Source of the DNA: Aurantiacibacter atlanticus
GTDB taxonomy: Bacteria > Pseudomonadota > Alphaproteobacteria > Sphingomonadales > Sphingomonadaceae
Length of the DNA stretch: 64,000 nt
Assembly (NCBI RefSeq): GCF_001077815.2
Contig: NZ_CP011310.1
Coordinates: 1,798,001-1,862,000 of the forward strand
Direction of reading: 5' to 3'
Shown in pieces: positions 1-7,086 of the stretch. A model generated the notes under the pieces. The model made no database searches. It was not told the DNA's origin and saw only the letters and a list, made by a program, of their open reading frames with translations. The first letter of the stretch is position 1; every line of letters starts with the position of its first letter. The translations under genes were made by a program, and so were the position numbers.

Positions 1-655
1 GATCGGTATTGCTGGCTTTGCACAGGCTCGCGCTCTAAATACCAGCTCCAATGATCGGCCCAAGGAAGCCAGCCGCCCTTATGACAAGAACCGTGATGGT
101 TTCGTCATGGGCGAAGGCGCAGGCGTCGTTGTTCTCGAAGAATATGAACATGCGAAGGCGCGCGGCGCGAAAATCTATGCCGAGGTCGTCGGCTATGGCC
201 TTTCCGGCGACGCCCATCACGTTACTGCGCCACATCCCGAGGGGATTGGCGCCGAAAACGCGATGCGCATGGCCTTGCGCAAATCAGGTCTCGCGGAAGC
301 GGACATCGATTATGTGAACGCCCACGGCACGTCCACCATGGCCGATACAATCGAACTGGCAGCGGTAAAACGCGTGCTGGGCGATGATCTTGGCGGTGCC
401 TCCATGAGCAGCACGAAATCGGCCATCGGGCACCTTCTCGGTGGCGCCGGCGCGGTTGAAAGCATCTTCTGTATCCTCGCCATGCGTGACCAGATTGTTC
501 CGCCTACGCTGAATTTGCTGGATCCGGACGATGGCACAGAAGGTGTCGATCTTGTTCCCCTTACTGCGAAAAAGCGAGAGGTGAACGCAGTGTTGAACAA
601 CAGCTTCGGTTTTGGTGGCACCAATGCGTCACTGGTGATGAAGCGGATCGATTGA
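1..655 (+). CDS. fabF: Beta-ketoacyl-ACP synthase II, C-terminal part (5' end outside window)
   Basis: This enzyme condenses malonyl-ACP with a growing acyl-ACP in cytoplasmic type II fatty acid synthesis. The reading frame is open from base 2, so the gene starts before the window and only about 217 C-terminal residues are present. Two of the three catalytic elements are visible: the His of NAHGTST, and the Lys and His of [17 protein letters not shown]. The active-site Cys lies upstream and cannot be checked. The C-terminal [15 protein letters not shown] block is typical of FabF/FabB. One base separates the stop codon from mltG, so the two are almost certainly co-transcribed, which is the usual arrangement in proteobacteria. 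The FabF assignment over FabB rests on overall resemblance, since the diagnostic N-terminus is missing. Confidence 0.93.
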   Translation, partial: IGIAGFAQARALNTSSNDRPKEASRPYDKNRDGFVMGEGAGVVVLEEYEHAKARGAKIYAEVVGYGLSGDAHHVTAPHPEGIGAENAMRMALRKSGLAEADIDYVNAHGTSTMADTIELAAVKRVLGDDLGGASMSSTKSAIGHLLGGAGAVESIFCILAMRDQIVPPTLNLLDPDDGTEGVDLVPLTAKKREVNAVLNNSFGFGGTNASLVMKRID

Positions 656-656
656 T

Positions 657-1625
657 ATGAAGAAGCTGGGCTGTCTGCTTGCGGCAGTCATCCTTGCAGG
701 GCTGGCAATCCTGGGCTGGTTCGGCTGGGGCTGGTGGGGCTCTTCCGAAGTTGAAGAGGAGGTGGCGTTCATCGTCCCCTCCGGTTCTTCCGTGACATCA
801 GTCGCGCAGAAATTGGAGGAAGAGGATCTGATAGCCTCTGCCGACGCTTTTTTGCTGCGCGCGAAGATTCTCGGCAGTTCCGACCCGATCAAGGCGGGTG
901 AATTTCTTCTGCCGGCCGGGGCGAGCGGTGCGAAGATACTCGGCACATTCCAGCATGGTGATGTCATTCGCCGTTTCGTGACCATTCCCGAAGGCACGCC
1001 GTCCGCGATCGTCCACGACATCCTGATGGCAGAAGAGTTGCTGGTTGGTGAAATTCCCGTTCCCGAAGAAGGCTCCGTCCTTCCCGAGAGCTATGATTTC
1101 GAACGCGGGGAGGACCGCGTTACGGTGCTCGCAAGGATGCAGCGCGCGATGGATGAGGTGATTGCCGAATTGTGGCCCAACCGCACACAGCGCACAGTGG
1201 TCGATACACCGGAAGAAGCTGTTATTCTTGCATCCATCGTTGAAAAGGAAACAGGCGTGCCGGAAGAGAGGCGCATGGTGGCAGGGCTGTATTCCAACCG
1301 CATTCGGCAGGATATCATGCTGCAAGCCGATCCTACCATCATCTATCCGATTACCGGCGGGCGCCCGCTCGGTCGTCGCATTCGCCAGTCCGAAATTCAG
1401 GCAATCAACGATTACAACACTTATTCCATGGTCGGGCTGCCGCGCGGGCCAATTACCAATCCGGGCAAGGAGAGCATTGCTGCGGTTCTTGATCCTGAGG
1501 ATACCGATGCTGTCTACATGGTAGCTGACGGGTCAGGCGGGCATGAATTCAATTCGACGCTGCAAGGCCATAATGAAGCGGTAGAACGGTGGTTTGCGCT
1601 GCGCCGTGAACGTGGCGAGATGTGA
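657..1625 (+). CDS. mltG: Endolytic murein transglycosylase MltG (YceG-like)
   Basis: MltG cleaves nascent peptidoglycan glycan strands within the chain and is thought to end strand elongation. The 322-residue protein has a single N-terminal membrane anchor (about residues 5-27), so the catalytic domain lies in the periplasm. The YceG domain is recognised by ASIVEKETGVPEERRMVAG, with the presumed catalytic Glu at residue 196, followed by LQADPTIIYPI and the late GLPRGPITNPG block. Length is normal for alphaproteobacterial members. It starts one base after fabF stops and its stop overlaps the next gene, giving a tight three-gene run. Assignment is firm; the biochemical role is known from E. 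coli. Confidence 0.94.
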   Translation: MKKLGCLLAAVILAGLAILGWFGWGWWGSSEVEEEVAFIVPSGSSVTSVAQKLEEEDLIASADAFLLRAKILGSSDPIKAGEFLLPAGASGAKILGTFQHGDVIRRFVTIPEGTPSAIVHDILMAEELLVGEIPVPEEGSVLPESYDFERGEDRVTVLARMQRAMDEVIAELWPNRTQRTVVDTPEEAVILASIVEKETGVPEERRMVAGLYSNRIRQDIMLQADPTIIYPITGGRPLGRRIRQSEIQAINDYNTYSMVGLPRGPITNPGKESIAAVLDPEDTDAVYMVADGSGGHEFNSTLQGHNEAVERWFALRRERGEM

Positions 1626-2158
1626 GCGGTACGCTGGCAGGCAACGCTGGCGGTCCTGCGCCGCTCATTATAACCGCGATGCTGCCGGCCGATCTGCACA
1701 GTTGGGCAACCCAGCTGCGTAAGGAAAACTTCCCGCCAGAACGCAATTATCTTGCCGCACATGTAACGCTGATTCACGCATTGCCCCCAAGCAGTGAAGG
1801 CGAGGTGCGGGATTGCTGCTCAGCCATGGCGCGCGACAACGCACCGGTGCCGGCGCGGCTCCTTGGCGTAATGAAGTTGGGGAAGGGCACAGCACTCAAT
1901 CTGGAAAGCCCTGGGATGATCGCCTTATGGAAAGATCTGCGCGATCGCTTTCACGGTTTGCTGACCCCGCAGGACGAACACAGGCCGCATCTGCACATCA
2001 CCATACAGAACAAAGTCAGTATAGAGGCTGCAAAGGCACTTCAGGCCGAATTGTCGCCGCGTATTGAGCCACGGGATTTCGCCTTCGAAGGCCTTGCCAT
2101 GCACGCATATCGGGGCGGTCCATGGGAACACCTTAAGAGCTGGCGTTTTCGCGGTTGA
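1622..2158 (+). CDS. 2'-5' RNA ligase / 2H phosphoesterase family protein
   Basis: A 178-residue member of the 2H phosphoesterase superfamily, to which LigT/ThpR (RNA 2',3'-cyclic phosphodiesterase) belongs. Two His-x-Thr motifs are present, HVTL with His at residue 47 and HITI with His at residue 125, at the expected spacing of about 80 residues. These form the two-histidine active site. The GTG start overlaps the mltG stop codon, indicating translational coupling; no in-frame ATG lies nearby. The physiological substrate is unknown for most bacterial members. It could act on cyclic phosphate RNA ends or on another nucleotide. The gene precedes a tRNA gene by about 75 bases, which may be coincidence. 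Confidence 0.85.
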   Translation: MSGTLAGNAGGPAPLIITAMLPADLHSWATQLRKENFPPERNYLAAHVTLIHALPPSSEGEVRDCCSAMARDNAPVPARLLGVMKLGKGTALNLESPGMIALWKDLRDRFHGLLTPQDEHRPHLHITIQNKVSIEAAKALQAELSPRIEPRDFAFEGLAMHAYRGGPWEHLKSWRFRG

Positions 2159-2234
2159 CCGCAGGCGCGCCCCTGCCTAAACGCGCCGCCTTGCCCCGCG
2201 CTTAAAACAGCGCAATGAGGGCATGCCCCCAAGG

Positions 2235-2311
2235 GGCGGAGTAGCTCAGCTGGTTAGAGCAGCGGAATCATAATCCGCGTGTCGGGGGTTCGAGTCCCTC
2301 CTCCGCTACCA
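2235..2311 (+). tRNA. tRNA-Met (anticodon CAU)
   Basis: A complete cloverleaf can be drawn. The 7-bp acceptor stem GGCGGAG pairs with CTCCGCT (first pair G-U), there is a D-arm with TAGCTCAGCTGGTTAGA, an anticodon stem GCGGA/TCCGC around loop ATCATAA with anticodon CAT, a GGTTCGAGTCC T-arm, and an encoded CCA end. The overall sequence matches elongator tRNA-Met of alphaproteobacteria. A CAU anticodon could also belong to a lysidine-modified tRNA-Ile2 or to initiator tRNA. The G1-U72 pair differs from the unpaired first position of initiator tRNA and argues against that option. Confidence 0.93.
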
Positions 2312-2744
2312 ACCCTTGTTTTGGAAGCTCCCATCAGCTTCTGCACTTTCCAGACACCGGAAGAAAAGCAGTGGCTTGCGGTGATTGGCCTTGCGATGCG
2401 CCAATGGCCTTCACGGACAGGCAGATTTCATATTGGAACGCGAGCGCGCCCACAGTTTGGCCGAAGGACAGGGCTTGCGCCTTTTTGTTCAGCCAAATGG
2501 ATCAAGACTGCAGCGCTTGAAGTACCGAGTATAAGCCTACGCTAAGCGTCAATCTGTCCGCCTGAATGGCAATATCGGCCGGCACTCTGGCTTGGTTGAC
2601 GTGCGCGATGACGGGGCAGGGCAATCGTACATCGGCGCTTGCAACACCGCCTACCCGCCGTCTAACACGCCCCTGAACGAGGACCGCACTCAGCTTTTAT
2701 GCTCTGAGTAGTAACGAGCCTTATGGACAATCCCCAGATAAGGA
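2312..2744. other. Gap after tRNA-Met without a convincing gene; possible decayed coding remnant
   Basis: No open frame with good start, ribosome site and family resemblance was found here. A 38-codon frame starting with ATG at 2404 and ending at 2520 reads with a FTDRQISYWN-like beginning, reminiscent of the N-termini of small SAM-dependent methyltransferases. It stops early and has no ribosome-binding site. A second frame open from about 2571 to 2710 shows no recognisable domain. This could be the debris of a lost gene or chance. No clear terminator follows the tRNA. Confidence 0.4.
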
Positions 2745-3740
2745 ATGTGCAGCGCAATGAATGAAATGGCGAAGATAAGCGAACTTCCCTCGGATATTAA
2801 TCCTGTCTGGGCTGGCGATGGTTCGCAACTGCCAGAATGGTTCGTGTCGGCACTCAGAGTGCCGCGCGAAGAGGGTTATGTGGAGATCAATGGCGCCAAG
2901 GTGCACTATTTTCGCTGGGGTAACCGCGAAAAACCCAAGGTGCTAATGGCGCACGGCCTCCTTTCCCATGCACGATGCTTCGCCTTCATCGCACCGTTTC
3001 TTGCCAAAGATTATGACGTGGTAGCGTTCGATCTTGCCGGGATGGGCGATAGCGAGAATCCGGGGCAGGCGGATACTTCAGCAGAGCGGTGCGAGTTTCG
3101 CGAGATCGCGGAGGCGCTCGACATGTATGCCGATGGCCAAAAACCGACGATTATCGCACATAGTTTTGGTGCGAGCATGGCGCTGACAGCGGTGACCCAG
3201 GCGCCTGAATCGTTTTCGGGACTAGTGGTTTGCGATGTTATCGTCATGCGGCCCGAGGTGCTTGAGGAGTTCTGGAAAGCCAGTCGGTCAAGCCCCGGGG
3301 CTGGCGATCCGAACAAGCCCAACACCCTTTATCCAAGCTATGATGCTGCGCGCGCGCGATATATCCTATCTCCGCCTCAGCCGGTTGGTCAGCCTTTCCT
3401 TGTGGATTACATGGCATATCATTCCATGCGGCGCGACGGAGACAGTTGGTTGTGGAAGTTCTCGCCGGAAGTTTTCCGCCGGACCAAAGATCCCGAACAA
3501 TGGCTTACCATCGGCAAACGTCTGGTGCAGGCGCCGGGCCCCAAGGCGATAGTGTACGGTGGCAAAAGCCAGCTCTTCACACAGGATTCGATAGACTATG
3601 TCCGCGAACTGGGTGGAAATGACATTCCGATTTTTGCCGTGCCGGAAGCCCGCCACCATCTGATGCTCGATCAACCACTAGCCTTTGTGACAGCGCTCCG
3701 GAGCGTCCTTTCCTTCTGGGGAGCGGACGCTCGTAGGTAA
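2745..3740 (+). CDS. Alpha/beta-hydrolase fold protein
   Basis: A 331-residue serine hydrolase of the alpha/beta fold, cytoplasmic because no signal peptide is visible. The MAHGLLSH stretch supplies the oxyanion-hole region. AHSFGAS is the nucleophile elbow (Ser at residue 140 from this start), and a late ARHHLMLDQP block gives the catalytic His. The substrate cannot be told from sequence: esters, lactones or C-C bonds are all possible. AAGGA sits directly before this ATG and better serves the in-frame ATG at 2757 or 2766, so the true start may be 4 or 7 residues later. It lies 0.8 kb before an acyl-CoA catabolic gene run on the same strand and may feed it, but they are separated by a poorly coding gap with its own promoter. 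Confidence 0.82.
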   Translation: MCSAMNEMAKISELPSDINPVWAGDGSQLPEWFVSALRVPREEGYVEINGAKVHYFRWGNREKPKVLMAHGLLSHARCFAFIAPFLAKDYDVVAFDLAGMGDSENPGQADTSAERCEFREIAEALDMYADGQKPTIIAHSFGASMALTAVTQAPESFSGLVVCDVIVMRPEVLEEFWKASRSSPGAGDPNKPNTLYPSYDAARARYILSPPQPVGQPFLVDYMAYHSMRRDGDSWLWKFSPEVFRRTKDPEQWLTIGKRLVQAPGPKAIVYGGKSQLFTQDSIDYVRELGGNDIPIFAVPEARHHLMLDQPLAFVTALRSVLSFWGADARR

Positions 3741-4578
3741 TCGCGAACCTAGAGTCGCGGCGGCTAGAGCCGGGGCTCATTGCTTGAGCGAGAAAACGGC
3801 GTATGTTGCGATGTAGCAGGCGAAAATGAAGATGTCGGCCTTTGATGGCTTGATAGCAGCACGATTCGATCCATCGAAGGCTGCGACAACCACGTAGAAT
3901 CACTCATGACTGAGCGCTTCTCAGTGCTGACCGCGAATCAGATGCTGAATCCTATGGAAATTATTCCAATAGGGCCCGAAACCAGAGCACTGCTGGTGTC
4001 CAATATTGCTAACCCCGGCCAGATCCAGGTTTGATCTCTAAGAAGAACGTTAGTGATATCGGTGGAATAAGTGCCGGGAACTAGGTTCGGCATGCATCTG
4101 ACACTTGCGGCTGAGCCGCGCGGGCCCCTTAATCTGCTTCTCTCAACGGGACTGAAGCAGGCCGAGCCGAGCCAGATATCCGATGCCACGTGTCGGCTGT
4201 CACATCAATGCAACATCGCGCCATAAAATCGGGCGCTTACAGCGATTTAATCCAGGTAAATGAGCCAAAGAGCCCGGCAATCCTCAAGCGCTTCTGGACC
4301 GCCGGTTCGGCTCCAAGCAGCGCATTTTATATAGGGCTGAAGGTCGCAAAAAGCGTGTCTTTGCCACATGTAAATTAAAATTTCTGGATGCAGTCGAGGT
4401 GGCATGTTGACACACCTGACCAAGCGGTCGATAAGCCGATCAGCGATGAAAAGCGTTGGAAATTGCCTCTCATCAATTGGGCGAGGGGCAAGCAAATCCG
4501 ATTTATTTTTTTCGCAAACAATTAGGGCAAGAGCGCCGAATAAAGAGGCGCATCTGAGCTTACTTGAGAGGAATGCAT
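3741..4578. other. Poorly coding 0.8-kb gap with possible gene fragments
   Basis: Codon use and A+T content differ from the flanking genes and no complete gene is recognisable. Two short frames look protein-like. On the minus strand, 3899 to 3777 reads as about 41 residues ending in a hydrophobic stretch (DIFIFACYIATYAVF) and a stop. On the plus strand an ATG at 3906 opens 42 codons to a stop at 4032-4034. Neither has a convincing ribosome-binding site or a known domain, so they are probably fragments of decayed genes. The right part holds the promoter described separately (4407-4435) and a leader of about 140 bases before the enoyl-CoA hydratase gene, whose GAGAGGA ribosome site is at 4566-4572. 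Confidence 0.45.
4407..4435 (+). promoter_or_regulatory. Sigma70-like promoter with a 12-bp inverted repeat in the spacer
   Basis: TTGACA at 4407-4412 is followed after exactly 17 bases by GATAAG at 4430-4435 (4 of 6 match to TATAAT). The spacer contains GACC-AAGC-GGTC at 4418-4429, a perfect 4-bp inverted repeat where a repressor would block polymerase. TGACCNNNNGGTCA-like operators are known for TetR-family regulators of fatty acid degradation (FadR type). No regulator gene is adjacent. The promoter would drive the enoyl-CoA hydratase gene and the catabolic run behind it. Confidence 0.5.
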
Positions 4579-5337
4579 ATGGGTGACGAACAAGTCGTAA
4601 CTCGTGAGATTAGGGACAATCTTGCGATCATCACGTTGAATCGTCCTGAGAAGCGCAACGCACTAGCCAAGTCTATTTTTGTTGGACTGCAAGAAGCTTT
4701 CACCGACATTCCCGAGAGTGTCGACGTCGTGATCCTTACTGGCAATGGCGATCACTTCTGCGCCGGGCTTGATCTCGCCGAATATAAGATGAGCCCTGCC
4801 TATGAAGGGATGCTCTATTCGCGCTGGGGTCACAAACTATTTGATTCCATCCAGTATTGCGGACGACCCGTCATTGCTGCGATGCATGGCGCGGTAATTG
4901 GCGGCGGGCTTGAGCTCGCATCCTGCGCGCATATCCGGATCGCTGATCAGACCACTTTCTATCAGCTCCCAGAGGGGCGGCGCGGGATATTCCTGGGCGG
5001 CGGCGGCACGGTGCGGATCGCACGGCTGATCGGGGTCGGCAGATTGACGGAGATAATGCTGACTGGCCGTCGGATCGAAGTCGATAAAGGAGAGCAGCTC
5101 GGGCTTTCGCACTATGTGGTGGAGCCGGGCAAATCGATGGAGACCGCGCTGGAAATTGCCGAGAACGTGGCCGCTAACGCGAAGATCTCCAACTACATGA
5201 TGCTCAACGCGCTCAGCATGATTGAAGATATGCCAGCGCAAGCCGGGTTGTTCACCGAAGCGGTCGCGCAGGCCCTGACGCTGACTTCGCCGGATGCGCA
5301 GAAGGGCATAGATGCCTTCCTGACGCGCAATAAGTAG
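4579..5337 (+). CDS. Enoyl-CoA hydratase/isomerase (crotonase) family protein
   Basis: A crotonase-fold enzyme of 252 residues that probably hydrates a trans-2-enoyl-CoA. HFCAGLDL and GAVIGGGLELA form the CoA-binding oxyanion hole. The two catalytic glutamates of true hydratases both have counterparts: the Glu of GGGLE, and the Glu of YQLPEGRRG. The ATG at 4579 is chosen because GAGAGGA at 4566-4572 lies 6 bases before it; the upstream in-frame ATG at 4573 would touch that site. It is the first gene of a same-strand run with thiolase-like, DUF35, acyl-CoA ligase, dehydrogenase and SDR genes, so it likely acts within one acyl-CoA degradation pathway. The substrate is unknown. Confidence 0.9.
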   Translation: MGDEQVVTREIRDNLAIITLNRPEKRNALAKSIFVGLQEAFTDIPESVDVVILTGNGDHFCAGLDLAEYKMSPAYEGMLYSRWGHKLFDSIQYCGRPVIAAMHGAVIGGGLELASCAHIRIADQTTFYQLPEGRRGIFLGGGGTVRIARLIGVGRLTEIMLTGRRIEVDKGEQLGLSHYVVEPGKSMETALEIAENVAANAKISNYMMLNALSMIEDMPAQAGLFTEAVAQALTLTSPDAQKGIDAFLTRNK

Positions 5338-5417
5338 CAGGAACTGCCCCCGAAAATTTCAGGAGCAGGTCGGAATGCGCATGTCGCAGCCAACAAAACA
5401 CAAAGGGAGAGCTCGCT

Positions 5418-6590
5418 ATGGCGCTGCGTGATAATGCAATCGTCGCTTATGCCGAGGCCAAGCACGAGATGCGTAGTGGTCGGGATGTTTGGGACTATGC
5501 AGGCGAGATACTGGATGCGCTTCTGGAACGTTCCGGACTGGAGCGCTCGGAGATCGACGGGGTAGTTTTTACACCGTCGGCAACTGGCGCCAAGACGCCT
5601 ATGTGGTCCCAGTCCAGCCTCGATTATCTCGGGCTGGAGACCAATTTCACAGACACGACTGATCTGGGTGGATGCTCTGCCACAGGCGGCATTGCGCGCG
5701 CCGCAGCGGCGATTGATGCAGGATATTGCGAAACGGTCGTTCTGATCAACGCAGATACGCCGAGCAGCGAAGACAATCTGATCATGCGGTCGTTCCATCA
5801 TGAATGGGCCGATCCGGAAGGTCTGCTTGGCCCGCCGGGCGCTTTCGGCCTGCTTTCGCGCCGTTATGACCATCTCTACGGACTCGATTTCGAGGCGTTG
5901 GGGAAGATGGCGGTAGTTCAGCGCGAACACGCCGTGCTTAACCCCAATGCAGTCGAGAAGCTGCGCCAGCCGATCACCGTTGAGGATTATCTCAATTCGC
6001 GGATGATCGCCGATCCGTTGCGTCTGCTTGACTGCGTGATGATGTGCGATGGCGGTAGCGGCTTCGTGATGATGAGCAAGAAGCGAGCCAAAGAGAAGGG
6101 CTATTCGCGCTTCGTCGTTCCGACCGGCTATGGTGAAAGAACCAATTACAAGCTGTCGCAGAACGATCTCGAGCCTACCGAGTCCGGCCACCGGGCAGCG
6201 GGTGAGAAGGCGTTCAAGCAAGCGGGGATTAAGCCGGGCGACGTCGGTTCATTTCATCCATATGATGATTTCTTGATCGCGATGATGATCCAGTTCGAAA
6301 TGCTCGGATTCTGCAAGCCTGGGCAGGGTGGCGCTTTCATCCAGGAGACTGATCTGCGCTTCGACGGCGATTTGCCGCTCAACACCAGCGGGGGCCAGAT
6401 TTCCGCCGGTCAGCCGGGGCTCGCCGGAGGCGGTACCAACCTTGTCGAAGCGGTCCGTCAGCTTTTCGGCGAAGGCGGCGACCGGCAGGTGAAGAACACC
6501 TCCAACGCCCTTGTCACCGGCATTGGCTGGATTCCCTACGGACGCAATTGGGGAAGCAGCACTGCCCTCGTCCTCACTCCAGACGCTTGA
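5418..6590 (+). CDS. Thiolase-superfamily protein (SCP2/lipid-transfer type)
   Basis: A 390-residue thiolase-fold protein of the SCP-x/lipid-transfer group, which cleaves or forms C-C bonds on acyl-CoA esters. The thiolase Cys position is occupied (Cys86 in GGCSATGGIARA), and FHPYDDF matches the HDCF-like His motif of SCP-x enzymes. The C-terminal motif that normally reads GHP reads GQP (SGGQISAGQPGLAGG), so one canonical catalytic His appears replaced by Gln. In this superfamily, enzymes paired with DUF35 proteins include the steroid side-chain aldolases (Ltp2-ChsH2). The DUF35 gene follows after only 8 bases, so the two products probably form a complex. It may be a thiolase or a retro-aldolase; sequence alone does not decide. 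Confidence 0.87.
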   Translation: MALRDNAIVAYAEAKHEMRSGRDVWDYAGEILDALLERSGLERSEIDGVVFTPSATGAKTPMWSQSSLDYLGLETNFTDTTDLGGCSATGGIARAAAAIDAGYCETVVLINADTPSSEDNLIMRSFHHEWADPEGLLGPPGAFGLLSRRYDHLYGLDFEALGKMAVVQREHAVLNPNAVEKLRQPITVEDYLNSRMIADPLRLLDCVMMCDGGSGFVMMSKKRAKEKGYSRFVVPTGYGERTNYKLSQNDLEPTESGHRAAGEKAFKQAGIKPGDVGSFHPYDDFLIAMMIQFEMLGFCKPGQGGAFIQETDLRFDGDLPLNTSGGQISAGQPGLAGGGTNLVEAVRQLFGEGGDRQVKNTSNALVTGIGWIPYGRNWGSSTALVLTPDA

Positions 6591-6598
6591 GGTCCATT

Positions 6599-7030
6599 AT
6601 GAGCAAGCAAGCCAACGACACGCTTTCGGTTCCACGCGATCCGATCAACCACGCCAATTTCAGCATGCCTTTCTGGGAAGGTGCGCGCGACAAGAAAGTG
6701 ATGGTGCAATATTGTCCCCGCACCAGCCAGTATCAGTGGTTCCCGCGTCCCGTCAGCCTCTTTACCGCCCGCCGCGATCTGGAATGGCGCGAAGTCTCCG
6801 GCCACGGCAAGATCTTCAGCTATACGATCGCCAATATCGGCAACGGCCCATTTCGTGGACATGAGCCCTATCTGATCGCTCTCGTCCAGCTCGACGAAGG
6901 CGTCAACATCATGGCCAACATCGTCAAATGTGACCTGGATGAGATTGAAATCGACATGGAGGTCGTGCCCTTCTGGGCGCCGTTGGACGACGGCACAAAT
7001 TTGCTGATGTTCCAGCCTGCTGACGGCTGA
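6599..7030 (+). CDS. OB-fold protein of the DUF35 type, partner of the thiolase-like enzyme
   Basis: A 143-residue protein with the layout of DUF35 proteins: an N-terminal helix (NHANFSMPFWEGARDKK), a rubredoxin-like segment and a C-terminal OB fold (HGKIFSYTIANIG, then PYLIALVQLDEG). These proteins bind thiolase-superfamily partners and often donate acyl-CoA binding surface. The zinc-ribbon part is eroded: only one Cys remains (YCPRTSQ) where four are usual, so no structural zinc is expected. The ATG at 6599, 8 bases after the thiolase stop, is preferred over upstream starts inside the thiolase gene. It should function together with the preceding gene. Confidence 0.85.
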   Translation: MSKQANDTLSVPRDPINHANFSMPFWEGARDKKVMVQYCPRTSQYQWFPRPVSLFTARRDLEWREVSGHGKIFSYTIANIGNGPFRGHEPYLIALVQLDEGVNIMANIVKCDLDEIEIDMEVVPFWAPLDDGTNLLMFQPADG

Positions 7031-7086
7031 AGCCGCGCAACGGCGAGAAGACAAAAAGAAAAAAGAGTAAAAGGAAAGAGGATACA

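Noticed and set aside
2435..2458. GGAAC followed by GTTT as a possible EcfG promoter after tRNA-Met
   Set aside because: The spacing is 15 bases and lacks the C of CGTT, so it does not fit the consensus.
3938..4189. 83-codon minus-strand frame in the gap before the enoyl-CoA hydratase gene
   Set aside because: No ribosome site, no family resemblance, and it is antisense to a more protein-like plus-strand fragment.
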